This document shows positions 24,013 through 30,836 of a stretch of DNA of 30,836 bases, piece by piece. The notes beneath the pieces are model-generated. The model did not search any database. It was not told where the DNA came from and worked only from the letters and a program-made list of their open reading frames with translations. Each line of letters starts with the position of its first letter. Within the stretch, counting starts at the first letter, position 1. This stretch comes from an uncultured Lachnospiraceae bacterium. Lineage in GTDB: Bacteria; Bacillota; Clostridia; Lachnospirales; Lachnospiraceae. Made by a program: the position numbers and the translations under genes. Where the stretch lies: the NCBI GenBank assembly GCA_910586005.1, contig CAJUHG010000002.1, positions 1-30,836 of the forward strand, in the 5' to 3' direction.

Positions 24013-24846
24013 ATGAGTAATTCTAAGATAGTACCTTTTGTAAAATGGGCTGGGGGAAAGGGCCAATTACTTCCACAGATAAGAGAGCGAATGCCTAAGA
24101 ACTATAATCGTTATTTTGAACCTTTTATAGGAGGAGGGGCAGTATTATTTGAGTTATTGCCCCAAAATGCATTGATCAATGATATCAATAAGGCATTAAT
24201 TAATGTATATAGAAAAATTTGTGAGGAACCAGAGGCATTTCTTGAAGCAGTAAATAAATTGGACAGAGAAATGTGGGAGGATGGAAAAGCATATTATTAT
24301 TCCAAGCGCGAATATTATAATGATAAATTGATGAGAGGAGAATATGATATAGAGTTGGCAGCATTGTTTGTATTTATTAATAAACATTGTTTCAATGGTT
24401 TATATAGAGTTAATACAAAAGGGCTTTTTAATGTTCCCTATAATCAAAGTAGAAGACTATCTGTGGATGAAAAATTAATTAGAAAAGTGTCTCATTTTTT
24501 AAGAGGAATAACTATTATAGATGGTGATTTTGAAGAGGCTTGTTTACAGGCTACAAAGGGTGATTTTATATTTTTAGATAGTCCATATGCACCATTAAAT
24601 CCTACTTCTTTTGACTCCTATACAAAAGAAGGATTTGATATAGAAAGCCATAGGAGATTGGCAAGACTTTATGATAATTTGACAGATAGAGGCTGTTATT
24701 GTATGTTGACCAATCACAATACAGAATTTATCAATGAATTATACCAAGGCAAAGGGTATAAGATTGATATTGTAAATGTAAAACGTTTGATTAATTCAGA
24801 TGCTTCTAAAAGAGTGGGAGAAGAGGTAATGATATATAATTATTGA
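24013..24846 (+). CDS. dam: Solitary DNA adenine methyltransferase (D12 class, Dam-like)
   Basis: Transfers methyl from SAM to the N6 of adenine, most likely in GATC. The 277 residues show the D12 class order: FVKWAGGKGQLL (9-20), SAM-binding FEPFIGGGAV (35-44), the NGLYRVNTKGLFNVP recognition segment (128-142) and the catalytic tetrad as DSPY (189-192), where DPPY is usual. LTNHN near residue 233 is also typical. No restriction endonuclease is adjacent, so it looks like an orphan methylase rather than part of a restriction system. GAGGAAACAAG precedes the ATG. It is the third gene after the ParB-like/BMP fusion and phosphoesterase, before a strong terminator. GATC sites occur frequently in the window, so they are not avoided. 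Confidence 0.88.
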   Translation: MSNSKIVPFVKWAGGKGQLLPQIRERMPKNYNRYFEPFIGGGAVLFELLPQNALINDINKALINVYRKICEEPEAFLEAVNKLDREMWEDGKAYYYSKREYYNDKLMRGEYDIELAALFVFINKHCFNGLYRVNTKGLFNVPYNQSRRLSVDEKLIRKVSHFLRGITIIDGDFEEACLQATKGDFIFLDSPYAPLNPTSFDSYTKEGFDIESHRRLARLYDNLTDRGCYCMLTNHNTEFINELYQGKGYKIDIVNVKRLINSDASKRVGEEVMIYNY

Positions 24847-24903
24847 GGAAACAAAAGGAATGGAGAATTTATTTAATAAAAAAGTGTTGTTATATTTTGA
24901 AAT

Positions 24904-24954
24904 GCTATCATATCAAGAAAATGTAGTTTTATTTCTTAATGTGATAGCTTTTTT
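24904..24954 (+). terminator. Rho-independent terminator after dam
   Basis: Arms 24904-24920 (GCTATCATATCAAGAAA) and 24932-24948 pair along 17 bases with one wobble and one mismatch, followed by TTTTTT. The following stretch to 25250 holds one promoter candidate but no gene. Confidence 0.9.
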
Positions 24955-25104
24955 CTTTTATAACAATTATTTTGTCAAAAAATCTAAATTTTTTTGTAAG
25001 GGAAATGAGACTTTTGATACGAGAGGCATTATAAAAAAGAATGTCAACATAACAATTTTTTCTCCATAATTCTAAATTAGAGGGTCGTTTTCGACACAAT
25101 TACC

Positions 25105-25133
25105 TTGTATATTCCATATGAAAAGTGTAAAAT
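25105..25133 (+). promoter_or_regulatory. Candidate promoter for the tcdA-sbcD-sbcC-pbp operon
   Basis: TTGTAT (25105-25110), 17-base spacer, TAAAAT (25128-25133). Just upstream, GTCG-TTTT-CGAC forms a small hairpin, and its minus strand contains TGTCGAA (25096-25090), the Spo0A box consensus. A transcript from here would have a leader of about 110 bases. Confidence 0.45.
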
Positions 25134-25250
25134 AAATAAGAAATGTTTCAGGATTTAAGAATACAACTAGCATTCTTGCCCCTTAAGATTGATAGTTTGA
25201 TTTCTTGTACATGTAATCTGCTAAAAGTTATCTTGGGAGGAAAGTGGCAT

Positions 25251-25967
25251 ATGGATGAGAAGTTTGTTCGAACGGCGATGCTTTTAGGAGAAGCGGGTCT
25301 AGATAGATTGAAACAGGCACATGTAGCAGTATTTGGAATTGGTGGTGTGGGGGGCTATACGGTAGAGGCCTTGGCAAGAAGTGGAATAGGAAATTTGGAT
25401 TTGATAGATAGAGATGTGGTGAGTATTTCTAATATCAATAGACAAATTATTGCAACTACCAAAACTGTTGGAAAGTATAAAACACAAGTTATGAAAGAAC
25501 GAGTTATGGAGATTAATCCTCAAGCAAAAGTAACAGTTTATAATTGTTTTTTTCTTCCTGAAACCGCAGTAGATTTTGATTTTAGAAAATATGATTATGT
25601 GGTAGATGCAGTGGATACAGTGACTGCAAAAGTTGAATTGGTTTTGAAAGCACAGGAAGCTGAGATTCCTATTATTTCAAGTATGGGGGCTGGAAATAAG
25701 TTAGATCCAACACAGTTTGAAGTGGCGGATATTTACCATACTTCTGTTTGTCCATTGGCAAGAGTAATGCGCCGAGAGTTGAAAAAAAGAAGAGTGAAAA
25801 AGCTAAAAGTATTATATTCAAAAGAGAAAGTTATGGTACCCTTGATGCACACGTCAGAGGAGGCTGAGAAAAGGATACCAGGTAGTATTGCATTTGTGCC
25901 ATCTGTAGCAGGTCTTATGATTGCAGGAGAAGTGATTAAGGATTTACTTTCTATGTCTACCCATTGA
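25251..25967 (+). CDS. tcdA: tRNA threonylcarbamoyladenosine dehydratase (TcdA/CsdL)
   Basis: ATP-dependent E1-like enzyme that cyclises t6A37 of tRNA to ct6A. The 238-residue product has the ThiF/E1 fold signature: GIGGVGG nucleotide loop (29-35), LIDRDVVSISNINRQ (51-65) with the adenylate-binding Asp and Arg, and the TcdA-typical segments ISSMGAGNKLDPTQF and SVCPLARVMRREL. The start at 25251 was chosen because GGGAGG lies ten bases before it and the family begins with this sequence; an upstream in-frame ATG at 25143 would add an unrelated N terminus. It probably leads an operon with the SbcD/SbcC-like pair. Confidence 0.94.
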   Translation: MDEKFVRTAMLLGEAGLDRLKQAHVAVFGIGGVGGYTVEALARSGIGNLDLIDRDVVSISNINRQIIATTKTVGKYKTQVMKERVMEINPQAKVTVYNCFFLPETAVDFDFRKYDYVVDAVDTVTAKVELVLKAQEAEIPIISSMGAGNKLDPTQFEVADIYHTSVCPLARVMRRELKKRRVKKLKVLYSKEKVMVPLMHTSEEAEKRIPGSIAFVPSVAGLMIAGEVIKDLLSMSTH

Positions 25968-26003
25968 AAGGGCTTTCATAATAGAATAAGGAGAAGGATT
26001 TCA

Positions 26004-27050
26004 ATGAAGTTTATTCATATTGCAGATATCCATTTAGGTGTAAAACCAGATAGGAATAAGCCTTGGGGAAAGGAACGGGAAAAACATAGTTGGCAAGCCT
26101 TTCAAGAAGTAATTGATAGAGTTGAAGAAGAGAAGATTCAGCTTCTTTTAATAGCAGGAGACTTGTTTCATAGACAACCATTGTTAAGGGAGTTAAGAGA
26201 GGTAGACAAACAATTTTCTAGAATTTTAGATACAAAGGTAGTACTGATTGCTGGTGAACGTGACTATTTGAATCCTAATTCATATTATGGGATGTTTCCG
26301 TGGAAGGAAAATGTATATTTTTTTCATAAAGAAAAAATGGATTATATAGAACTAGAAAATTTGCAGACAAGAATATATGGATTAAGTTATCATCATAGAG
26401 AAATTTTTGGTTATTTATATGAAAATATTAAGGTAAAGGAAGATGGTTATTCCAATATTCTTTTGGCACATGGTGGAGATGAGAAACATATTCCTTTTAA
26501 AACAAATGAATTAAAAAAATCTGTTTTTGATTATGTAGCCTTTGGTCATATTCATAAGCCTATGCAACTTGTACAAGATAAGGTGGTAATGGCAGGAGCT
26601 TTGCAGCCCATCAGTTGTAATGAAATTGGAGAACATGGATATTTTATAGGAGAAATAGAATCTCATATATGCCATGTAGAGTTTCAACCCATTAATTATT
26701 GTGAATATATTCCGATAAATTTAAAAGTTAATAAAGAAATAACAGGAGAAGCCTTACGAGAGTTTGTAACAGAACAAATAAAGAAAGCACCATCTTACCA
26801 GTTTTTTAAAATTACATTAACTGGAGATTGTGATGCAGATACATCTACAGAGGATGAAGCACTAGAACAGCTCGATCGGGTGGCGCAAGTGCTTAATTTT
26901 TGCCAGCCAGATTATAATTTCGAGAAGTTGAAATTGCAGTATGAGCATCAGGTGATAGGGCAGTATATTAATGCTTTGGAAAAAATGCCTCAAGATGAAA
27001 TTACAAAAAAGGCATTATACTATGGTGTGGAGGCTATGATGGCAAAATGA
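26004..27050 (+). CDS. SbcD/YhaO-like DNA repair phosphoesterase with degenerate GNHD motif
   Basis: Mre11/SbcD-superfamily protein of 348 residues. Nuclease motifs I and II are clear (ADIHLG with D8 and H10; AGDLFH with D53), and the later His motifs are present (LLAHGG with H156; FGHIHKP with H182 and H184). Motif III, normally GNHD, reads GERD (84-87), so both the metal-binding Asn and the catalytic His are replaced. Nuclease activity may be lost or altered. Residues after about 230 form the capping domain. AAGGAGAAGGATTTCA precedes the ATG. It overlaps the ATPase gene by four bases, as sbcD-sbcC and yhaO-yhaN pairs do, so the two should form one complex. Confidence 0.87.
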   Translation: MKFIHIADIHLGVKPDRNKPWGKEREKHSWQAFQEVIDRVEEEKIQLLLIAGDLFHRQPLLRELREVDKQFSRILDTKVVLIAGERDYLNPNSYYGMFPWKENVYFFHKEKMDYIELENLQTRIYGLSYHHREIFGYLYENIKVKEDGYSNILLAHGGDEKHIPFKTNELKKSVFDYVAFGHIHKPMQLVQDKVVMAGALQPISCNEIGEHGYFIGEIESHICHVEFQPINYCEYIPINLKVNKEITGEALREFVTEQIKKAPSYQFFKITLTGDCDADTSTEDEALEQLDRVAQVLNFCQPDYNFEKLKLQYEHQVIGQYINALEKMPQDEITKKALYYGVEAMMAK

Positions 27051-28690
27051 AAATTACAGAAATTCAAATCAAAAATTTTGGAATGTTGCAGAATATTATG
27101 ATACATCCTCTTCCAGGAATCAATGTAATTTATGGGGAAAATGAAACTGGAAAATCTACAATGCAACAATTTATCACAGGAATGATGTTTGGAATGGAGC
27201 CAAGTGAAGAGTTACCTTGTAACAAGTACCAAAAATATGAACCTTGGAATGAGGAAGCTACTTATGCTGGTGGGATAAAGTTTGAGGTTGCAGGAAAACC
27301 ATTTTTATTAGAACGAAAGTTTTATGAAAGAGAAAAAAGTACAAAACTTGTGAATGAAGAAGATTCAAAGGAATTATCTGTAGAATGTGGAGATTTAGAG
27401 AAGCTCTTTGGTGGTATAAAAAAAACAGCCTATGAAAATACATATTGCATTAGTCAGGCAGCTGTAGAAACAAAGGAAGAATTTGCAGGAATATTACAGA
27501 ACTATTTTGTCAATGCTTCTTTTAATAGTGAAGGAGAAGTTGATTTATTAAATGCTTGTAAAAAATTAAAACATAATCAAGAATTGGTGGAACAGCGATA
27601 TAAGAAAAGGTTTGCGAATCGAAAAGAATTAGAAAATAAATTTCTGATGGAAGAAAAACTTTTAAAGAAAGATGTAGAACAGTTAGAAAAACAACGAGAA
27701 GATTTCCAAACAATGATAAAAAGGCAGCATGATTTTATCTTGCCCAAACATGATACCAATCAAATGGCGGAATATTTAAGGGATATCAATCAGAAAAAGA
27801 AACAGTTGGGATATTATGTTAGATTTGGTTTTTCTTGGATTCTTGTTTTTCTTGGCTTATTTGTGGGTGTGTGGAATTTAACAAATCATCATTTGCTTTA
27901 TGCACCACAGACCACATGGGTAATTTTTGAAGTCTTTTTAAGTTGTCTTTTTTTATTAGGATTTGTGGGTATTTGTTATTGGTATTATAAAGTAAGGAAA
28001 TTAAAAAAGATTCGCAGGCAGCAAGAACAAGAAGCAAAAGAAATGGTACAAAATAATTTTAAAGAGCAAGAAGAACAAGAAATTAAAAAGTATCAGACAG
28101 AATTAGCACAAAAACAGGCAATACAGGAAGTATTAAGAATTCAAATTTTAGAAAAGCAGGCAGAATTGATTAATCTGCATGAGGAATGGGAGGAGTGTTG
28201 TAAGCCATCTGATAAAGAAATAAAAGCAATTCAACAAATAAAAGCATATGAACTTGCATATCATACCTTAGAACAATTATCTCAAAATATTTATAAGGAA
28301 AGTAAGGAGCTTATGGAACGAGAGATTTCTAAGATTTTATCAGATTTGACAAATGGAAAATACAGAAAAATTACATTAGATGAAAATATGAATCTAGCAG
28401 TATGTGTTGGAAAAAATCAGCTTTATCCTTGGCAGTTAAGTCGTGGAACTATGGAACAAATCTATATGGCATTGCGTATGGGGACAGGAAAGTTATTTTC
28501 TAGGGAGGAATCTATGCCAATTTTGTTAGATGAAGTGTTTGCATCCTTTGATGAGAAGCGTTTAGAGGCAGCTTTGCAATGGCTTGGGAAGCAAAGTGCA
28601 CAAATTTTTCTATTTACTTGCCAAAGGCGAGAAATAGATATTTTGGAACAAAAGGGCATACCCTTTGGTAAAATTATGTTAAGTAGATAA
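27047..28690 (+). CDS. SbcC/YhaN-like ATPase with a membrane hairpin in the coiled coil
   Basis: SMC/Rad50-type ATPase of 547 residues. The N-terminal half domain has KNFGMLQN and Walker A GENETGKST (about 30-38). The C-terminal half has the signature LSRGTMEQI, Walker B PILLDEVFASFD and a final switch segment (FTCQRREI). Between them, two coiled-coil arms (about 170-255 and 313-435) flank two hydrophobic helices (about 260-278 and 292-312), which replace the zinc hook or hinge and should insert in the membrane. B. subtilis YhaN also carries internal membrane segments but is much longer. Start codon overlaps the SbcD-like gene (ATGA). It probably works with that protein in DNA-end or nucleoid functions at the membrane. 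Confidence 0.87.
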   Translation: MKITEIQIKNFGMLQNIMIHPLPGINVIYGENETGKSTMQQFITGMMFGMEPSEELPCNKYQKYEPWNEEATYAGGIKFEVAGKPFLLERKFYEREKSTKLVNEEDSKELSVECGDLEKLFGGIKKTAYENTYCISQAAVETKEEFAGILQNYFVNASFNSEGEVDLLNACKKLKHNQELVEQRYKKRFANRKELENKFLMEEKLLKKDVEQLEKQREDFQTMIKRQHDFILPKHDTNQMAEYLRDINQKKKQLGYYVRFGFSWILVFLGLFVGVWNLTNHHLLYAPQTTWVIFEVFLSCLFLLGFVGICYWYYKVRKLKKIRRQQEQEAKEMVQNNFKEQEEQEIKKYQTELAQKQAIQEVLRIQILEKQAELINLHEEWEECCKPSDKEIKAIQQIKAYELAYHTLEQLSQNIYKESKELMEREISKILSDLTNGKYRKITLDENMNLAVCVGKNQLYPWQLSRGTMEQIYMALRMGTGKLFSREESMPILLDEVFASFDEKRLEAALQWLGKQSAQIFLFTCQRREIDILEQKGIPFGKIMLSR

Positions 28691-28712
28691 GTATACAGAA
28701 GCAGGATGAAAT

Positions 28713-30836
28713 ATGAGTAAGAAAAAAAAGAGAAAACAGAAGAAAAAGTATCGTGTATTCTGGTTTTTTGCAAAGTTTCAAATAGTGTTACTTTTACTTG
28801 TGATAGTAGCCTTGGGTTGGTATTATTTTGGAGGTTATGCGCAAGAGGTAAGTGCCTTACAAAAAGAGGCGAAATTGCTAGTAAAAAATTCTAGTGAGGA
28901 AACTTTTCGTTCCGTTCAAACTAGCTTGGTGTATGATGTGAATGGAAATTTGATTTCTACCTTAAAGGGTGAAAAAGATGTATATTATCTAGAATATCAA
29001 GATATTCCAGCTTATGCAGTTGCTGCGATGGTAAGTATTGAGGATAAGAAATTTTATAGTCATAATGGAATTGATATTAAAGCTATTATGCGTGCTGCAA
29101 AGGCAATGGTACAAAATGGAGAAGTTACACAAGGTGGAAGTACGATTACACAACAGTTAGCCAAAATCATTTTTTTAACACAGGAACGTACCTGGGAACG
29201 TAAAATAGAGGAAATGTTTATTGCAGTTAATTTAGAAAAAGTATACAGTAAGAGTAAAATTATGGAATTTTATCTTAATAATGTTTATTTTTCAAATGGA
29301 TATTATGGGATACAGGCAGCTAGTAAAGGGTATTTTAATATGGATGTAAAAGACCTTTCTTTATCCCAGATTGCTTTTCTATGTGCAATTCCTAATAATC
29401 CAAGCTTATATGATCCTGTGACAAATATGGATAATACATTAAAACGTCGTAATAGAATTTTATCTCAAATGTTAGAGGATGGAAAAATTAATCAAATTAC
29501 TTGTGAACAGGCAAAAACAGAACCTATTACTCTAAATCGTCCAAAGAAAACAAAAAATGATTATGTAGAGACTTACACGTATTACTGTGCAATTCGAGCT
29601 TTGATGCAACAACAGGGATTTCAGTTTCAAACAGAATTTTCTTCTGAAAAAGAAAAGAAAAAGTACACAGAAAAATATAGTGAATGGTATGGAGAATGTC
29701 AAAAAAGTTTATATACAGAAGGATATCGTATCTATACTTCTATTGACTTGGGTATGCAACAACAATTGCAGGATGCAGTGGATACAAATTTAGCCCAATT
29801 TACAGAAGAAAATGAAGAGGGCATTTATACCTTACAAAGTTCAGCCGTATGTATTGATAATCATACAGGATATGTAAAAGCAATTGTAGGAGGAAGAAAT
29901 CAAAATCTTCCAGGTTATACCTTGAATCGTGCATATCAAAGTTTTAGACAACCAGGAAGCTCTATTAAACCCTTAATTGTATATACTCCTGCATTAGAGG
30001 GAAAGTATACACCAGATTCTATTGTGCAAGATGTAAAGAGAGAAGATGGACCTTCAAACTCTAGTGGTTACTATGAGGGCGATATTACGCTGCGGCGTGC
30101 AGTGCAAACTTCTAAAAATACAGTTGCTTGGAATCTTTTAGAAGAATTGACACCTCAAACGGGACTTTCTTATCTAAAACAAATGAAATTTTCAAAATTA
30201 GATACCAGAGACGAACGACTTACAAGTGCACTAGGAGGATTTACAAATGGTGTCTCAGCAGTAGAAATGGCTTCTGCTTATGCGACACTTGAAAATGATG
30301 GAAATTTTCGGGAACCTACTTGCATTGTTAAAATTACAGATTCAGAGGAAAATGTGATTCTTGAAACAGAAAATCAAGAAATTCCCATTTATAAAATGAA
30401 TGCCTCACGTATGATGACAGATATGATGGTATCAGTAATACAGGAGGGAACTGGTCGGGGATTAGCTTTAAGTAATATGCCTTGTGCGGGAAAGACTGGA
30501 ACTACAAATGATAACAAAGATGGATGGTTTGTAGGATATACAAGTTATTATACTACCAGTGTTTGGGTAGGATATGATATGCCAAAAGAATTACCAGGAC
30601 TTTCAGGCGCAAGTTATCCAGGGAATATTTGGAAAACATTTATGGAGCAGATACATCAAGATATGGAACCCGTAAATTTCTTACCATATATTGATGAAAA
30701 TAAAGCTCCTCTGGATAATAATGAATATATTGACAGTATACAAAATGAGACAGAAAATGAAGGAATACCACCACAAGAGGGAACTCCAGAAGAAGGAGTA
30801 CCACCACAAGAGGAAACTCCAGAAGAAGGAGTACCA
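28713..30836 (+). CDS. Class A penicillin-binding protein (PBP1A-type), 3' end cut by the window
   Basis: Bifunctional cell-wall synthase; the first 708 residues are visible and no stop is reached. A basic cytoplasmic start (MSKKKKRKQKKK) leads to one membrane helix (about 21-41). The GT51 glycosyltransferase domain has EDKKFYSHNG with E110 as catalytic Glu, and GGSTITQQLAK. The transpeptidase domain has S416-x-x-K419 (GSSIKP), S467-K-N469 and K594-T-G. After the catalytic domain the protein runs into a Pro/Glu repeat of 11 residues. AGGATGAAAT gives a modest ribosome site 22 bases after the ATPase gene, so it is likely in the tcdA operon. Sporulation-specific versus vegetative role cannot be told. 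Confidence 0.95.
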   Translation, partial: MSKKKKRKQKKKYRVFWFFAKFQIVLLLLVIVALGWYYFGGYAQEVSALQKEAKLLVKNSSEETFRSVQTSLVYDVNGNLISTLKGEKDVYYLEYQDIPAYAVAAMVSIEDKKFYSHNGIDIKAIMRAAKAMVQNGEVTQGGSTITQQLAKIIFLTQERTWERKIEEMFIAVNLEKVYSKSKIMEFYLNNVYFSNGYYGIQAASKGYFNMDVKDLSLSQIAFLCAIPNNPSLYDPVTNMDNTLKRRNRILSQMLEDGKINQITCEQAKTEPITLNRPKKTKNDYVETYTYYCAIRALMQQQGFQFQTEFSSEKEKKKYTEKYSEWYGECQKSLYTEGYRIYTSIDLGMQQQLQDAVDTNLAQFTEENEEGIYTLQSSAVCIDNHTGYVKAIVGGRNQNLPGYTLNRAYQSFRQPGSSIKPLIVYTPALEGKYTPDSIVQDVKREDGPSNSSGYYEGDITLRRAVQTSKNTVAWNLLEELTPQTGLSYLKQMKFSKLDTRDERLTSALGGFTNGVSAVEMASAYATLENDGNFREPTCIVKITDSEENVILETENQEIPIYKMNASRMMTDMMVSVIQEGTGRGLALSNMPCAGKTGTTNDNKDGWFVGYTSYYTTSVWVGYDMPKELPGLSGASYPGNIWKTFMEQIHQDMEPVNFLPYIDENKAPLDNNEYIDSIQNETENEGIPPQEGTPEEGVPPQEETPEEGVP
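30762..30836 (+). repeat. 33-base tandem repeat in the PBP C-terminal tail
   Basis: Unit encodes G(I/V)PPQE(G/E)TPEE. Two full units (30762-30794, 30795-30827) and the start of a third are visible before the window ends. The few differences between units suggest recent expansion. Confidence 0.9.

Noticed and set aside
24013..24846. Restriction-modification system around the adenine methylase
   Set aside because: Neighbours are a phosphoesterase and, after a terminator, tcdA; no endonuclease-like gene is visible.
24860..25069. 69-codon frame after dam
   Set aside because: Its codons span a strong intrinsic terminator with a T tract (24904-24954), and the product is low-complexity and unrecognised, so it is better explained as non-coding.
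25143..25250. Upstream ATG extending tcdA by 36 residues
   Set aside because: No ribosome site, sequence unlike the family N terminus, while 25251 has GGGAGG before it and matches TcdA.
1..30836. CRISPR arrays, tRNA and rRNA genes, complete insertion sequences
   Set aside because: None seen on reading both strands; the only dispersed repeats are the short elements reported.

Overview
The window looks like chromosome from an AT-rich, spore-forming, anaerobic Firmicute, most likely Lachnospiraceae or a close clostridial relative. The evidence is the base composition, strong AGGAGG ribosome binding sites, a SpoVT sporulation regulator, an anaerobe-type rubrerythrin, a lipoprotein form of trigger factor and a giant secreted GH43 plant-glycan hydrolase. 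The species cannot be named from sequence alone. No rRNA, tRNA, CRISPR array, complete insertion sequence or phage gene was found.

Layout. 1-5.0 kb: a FucO-type propanediol oxidoreductase with its terminator, a small very basic protein, a Cys-rich zinc-ribbon protein, rubrerythrin, and a membrane-anchored PPIase of the trigger-factor type. 5.0-12.1 kb: a 783-base leader region with GC-rich hairpins and tiny ORFs, then a single 2091-residue secreted enzyme with two GH43 modules, two LamG modules and a C-terminal series of Ig-like repeats. 12.2-14.5 kb: a YitT-family membrane protein, then on the minus strand a small membrane protein with a probable frameshift and a phosphoglycolate phosphatase. 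14.6-17.5 kb: a clear operon from one strong promoter: ArsC/Spx-like protein, acylphosphatase, polyphosphate:AMP phosphotransferase and an acidic protein of unknown function. 17.7-19.9 kb: spoVT, a convergent polysaccharide deacetylase, and a 44-residue small gene with its own promoter and terminator. 19.9-25.0 kb: RtcB ligase behind a GC-rich leader, then a tight group of ParB-like/BMP fusion, degenerate phosphoesterase and solitary adenine methylase, closed by a terminator. 25.1-30.8 kb: TcdA, an SbcD/YhaO-like protein, a membrane-anchored SbcC/YhaN-like ATPase, and a class A penicillin-binding protein cut by the window end.

How the genes fit together. Much of the window is housekeeping and stress physiology: oxidative defence (rubrerythrin), phosphate and nucleotide handling (PAP, acylphosphatase, phosphoglycolate phosphatase), RNA repair and modification (RtcB, TcdA), DNA end processing (SbcD/SbcC-like), and envelope synthesis or remodelling (PBP1, polysaccharide deacetylase). 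The GH43 enzyme is the one clear niche gene and points to arabinose- or xylose-decorated plant polysaccharide.

What deserves a second look: a short dispersed element (copies near 1.4, 12.2 and 17.7 kb) with conserved ends and a variable middle, two copies lying about 30 bases before start codons; GC-rich structured leaders before the GH43 and rtcB genes; a cytoplasmic ParB-like/BMP fusion overlapping a phosphoesterase with an altered metal motif; and an SbcD-like protein whose GNHD motif reads GERD, paired with an ATPase that has two membrane helices in its coiled coil.
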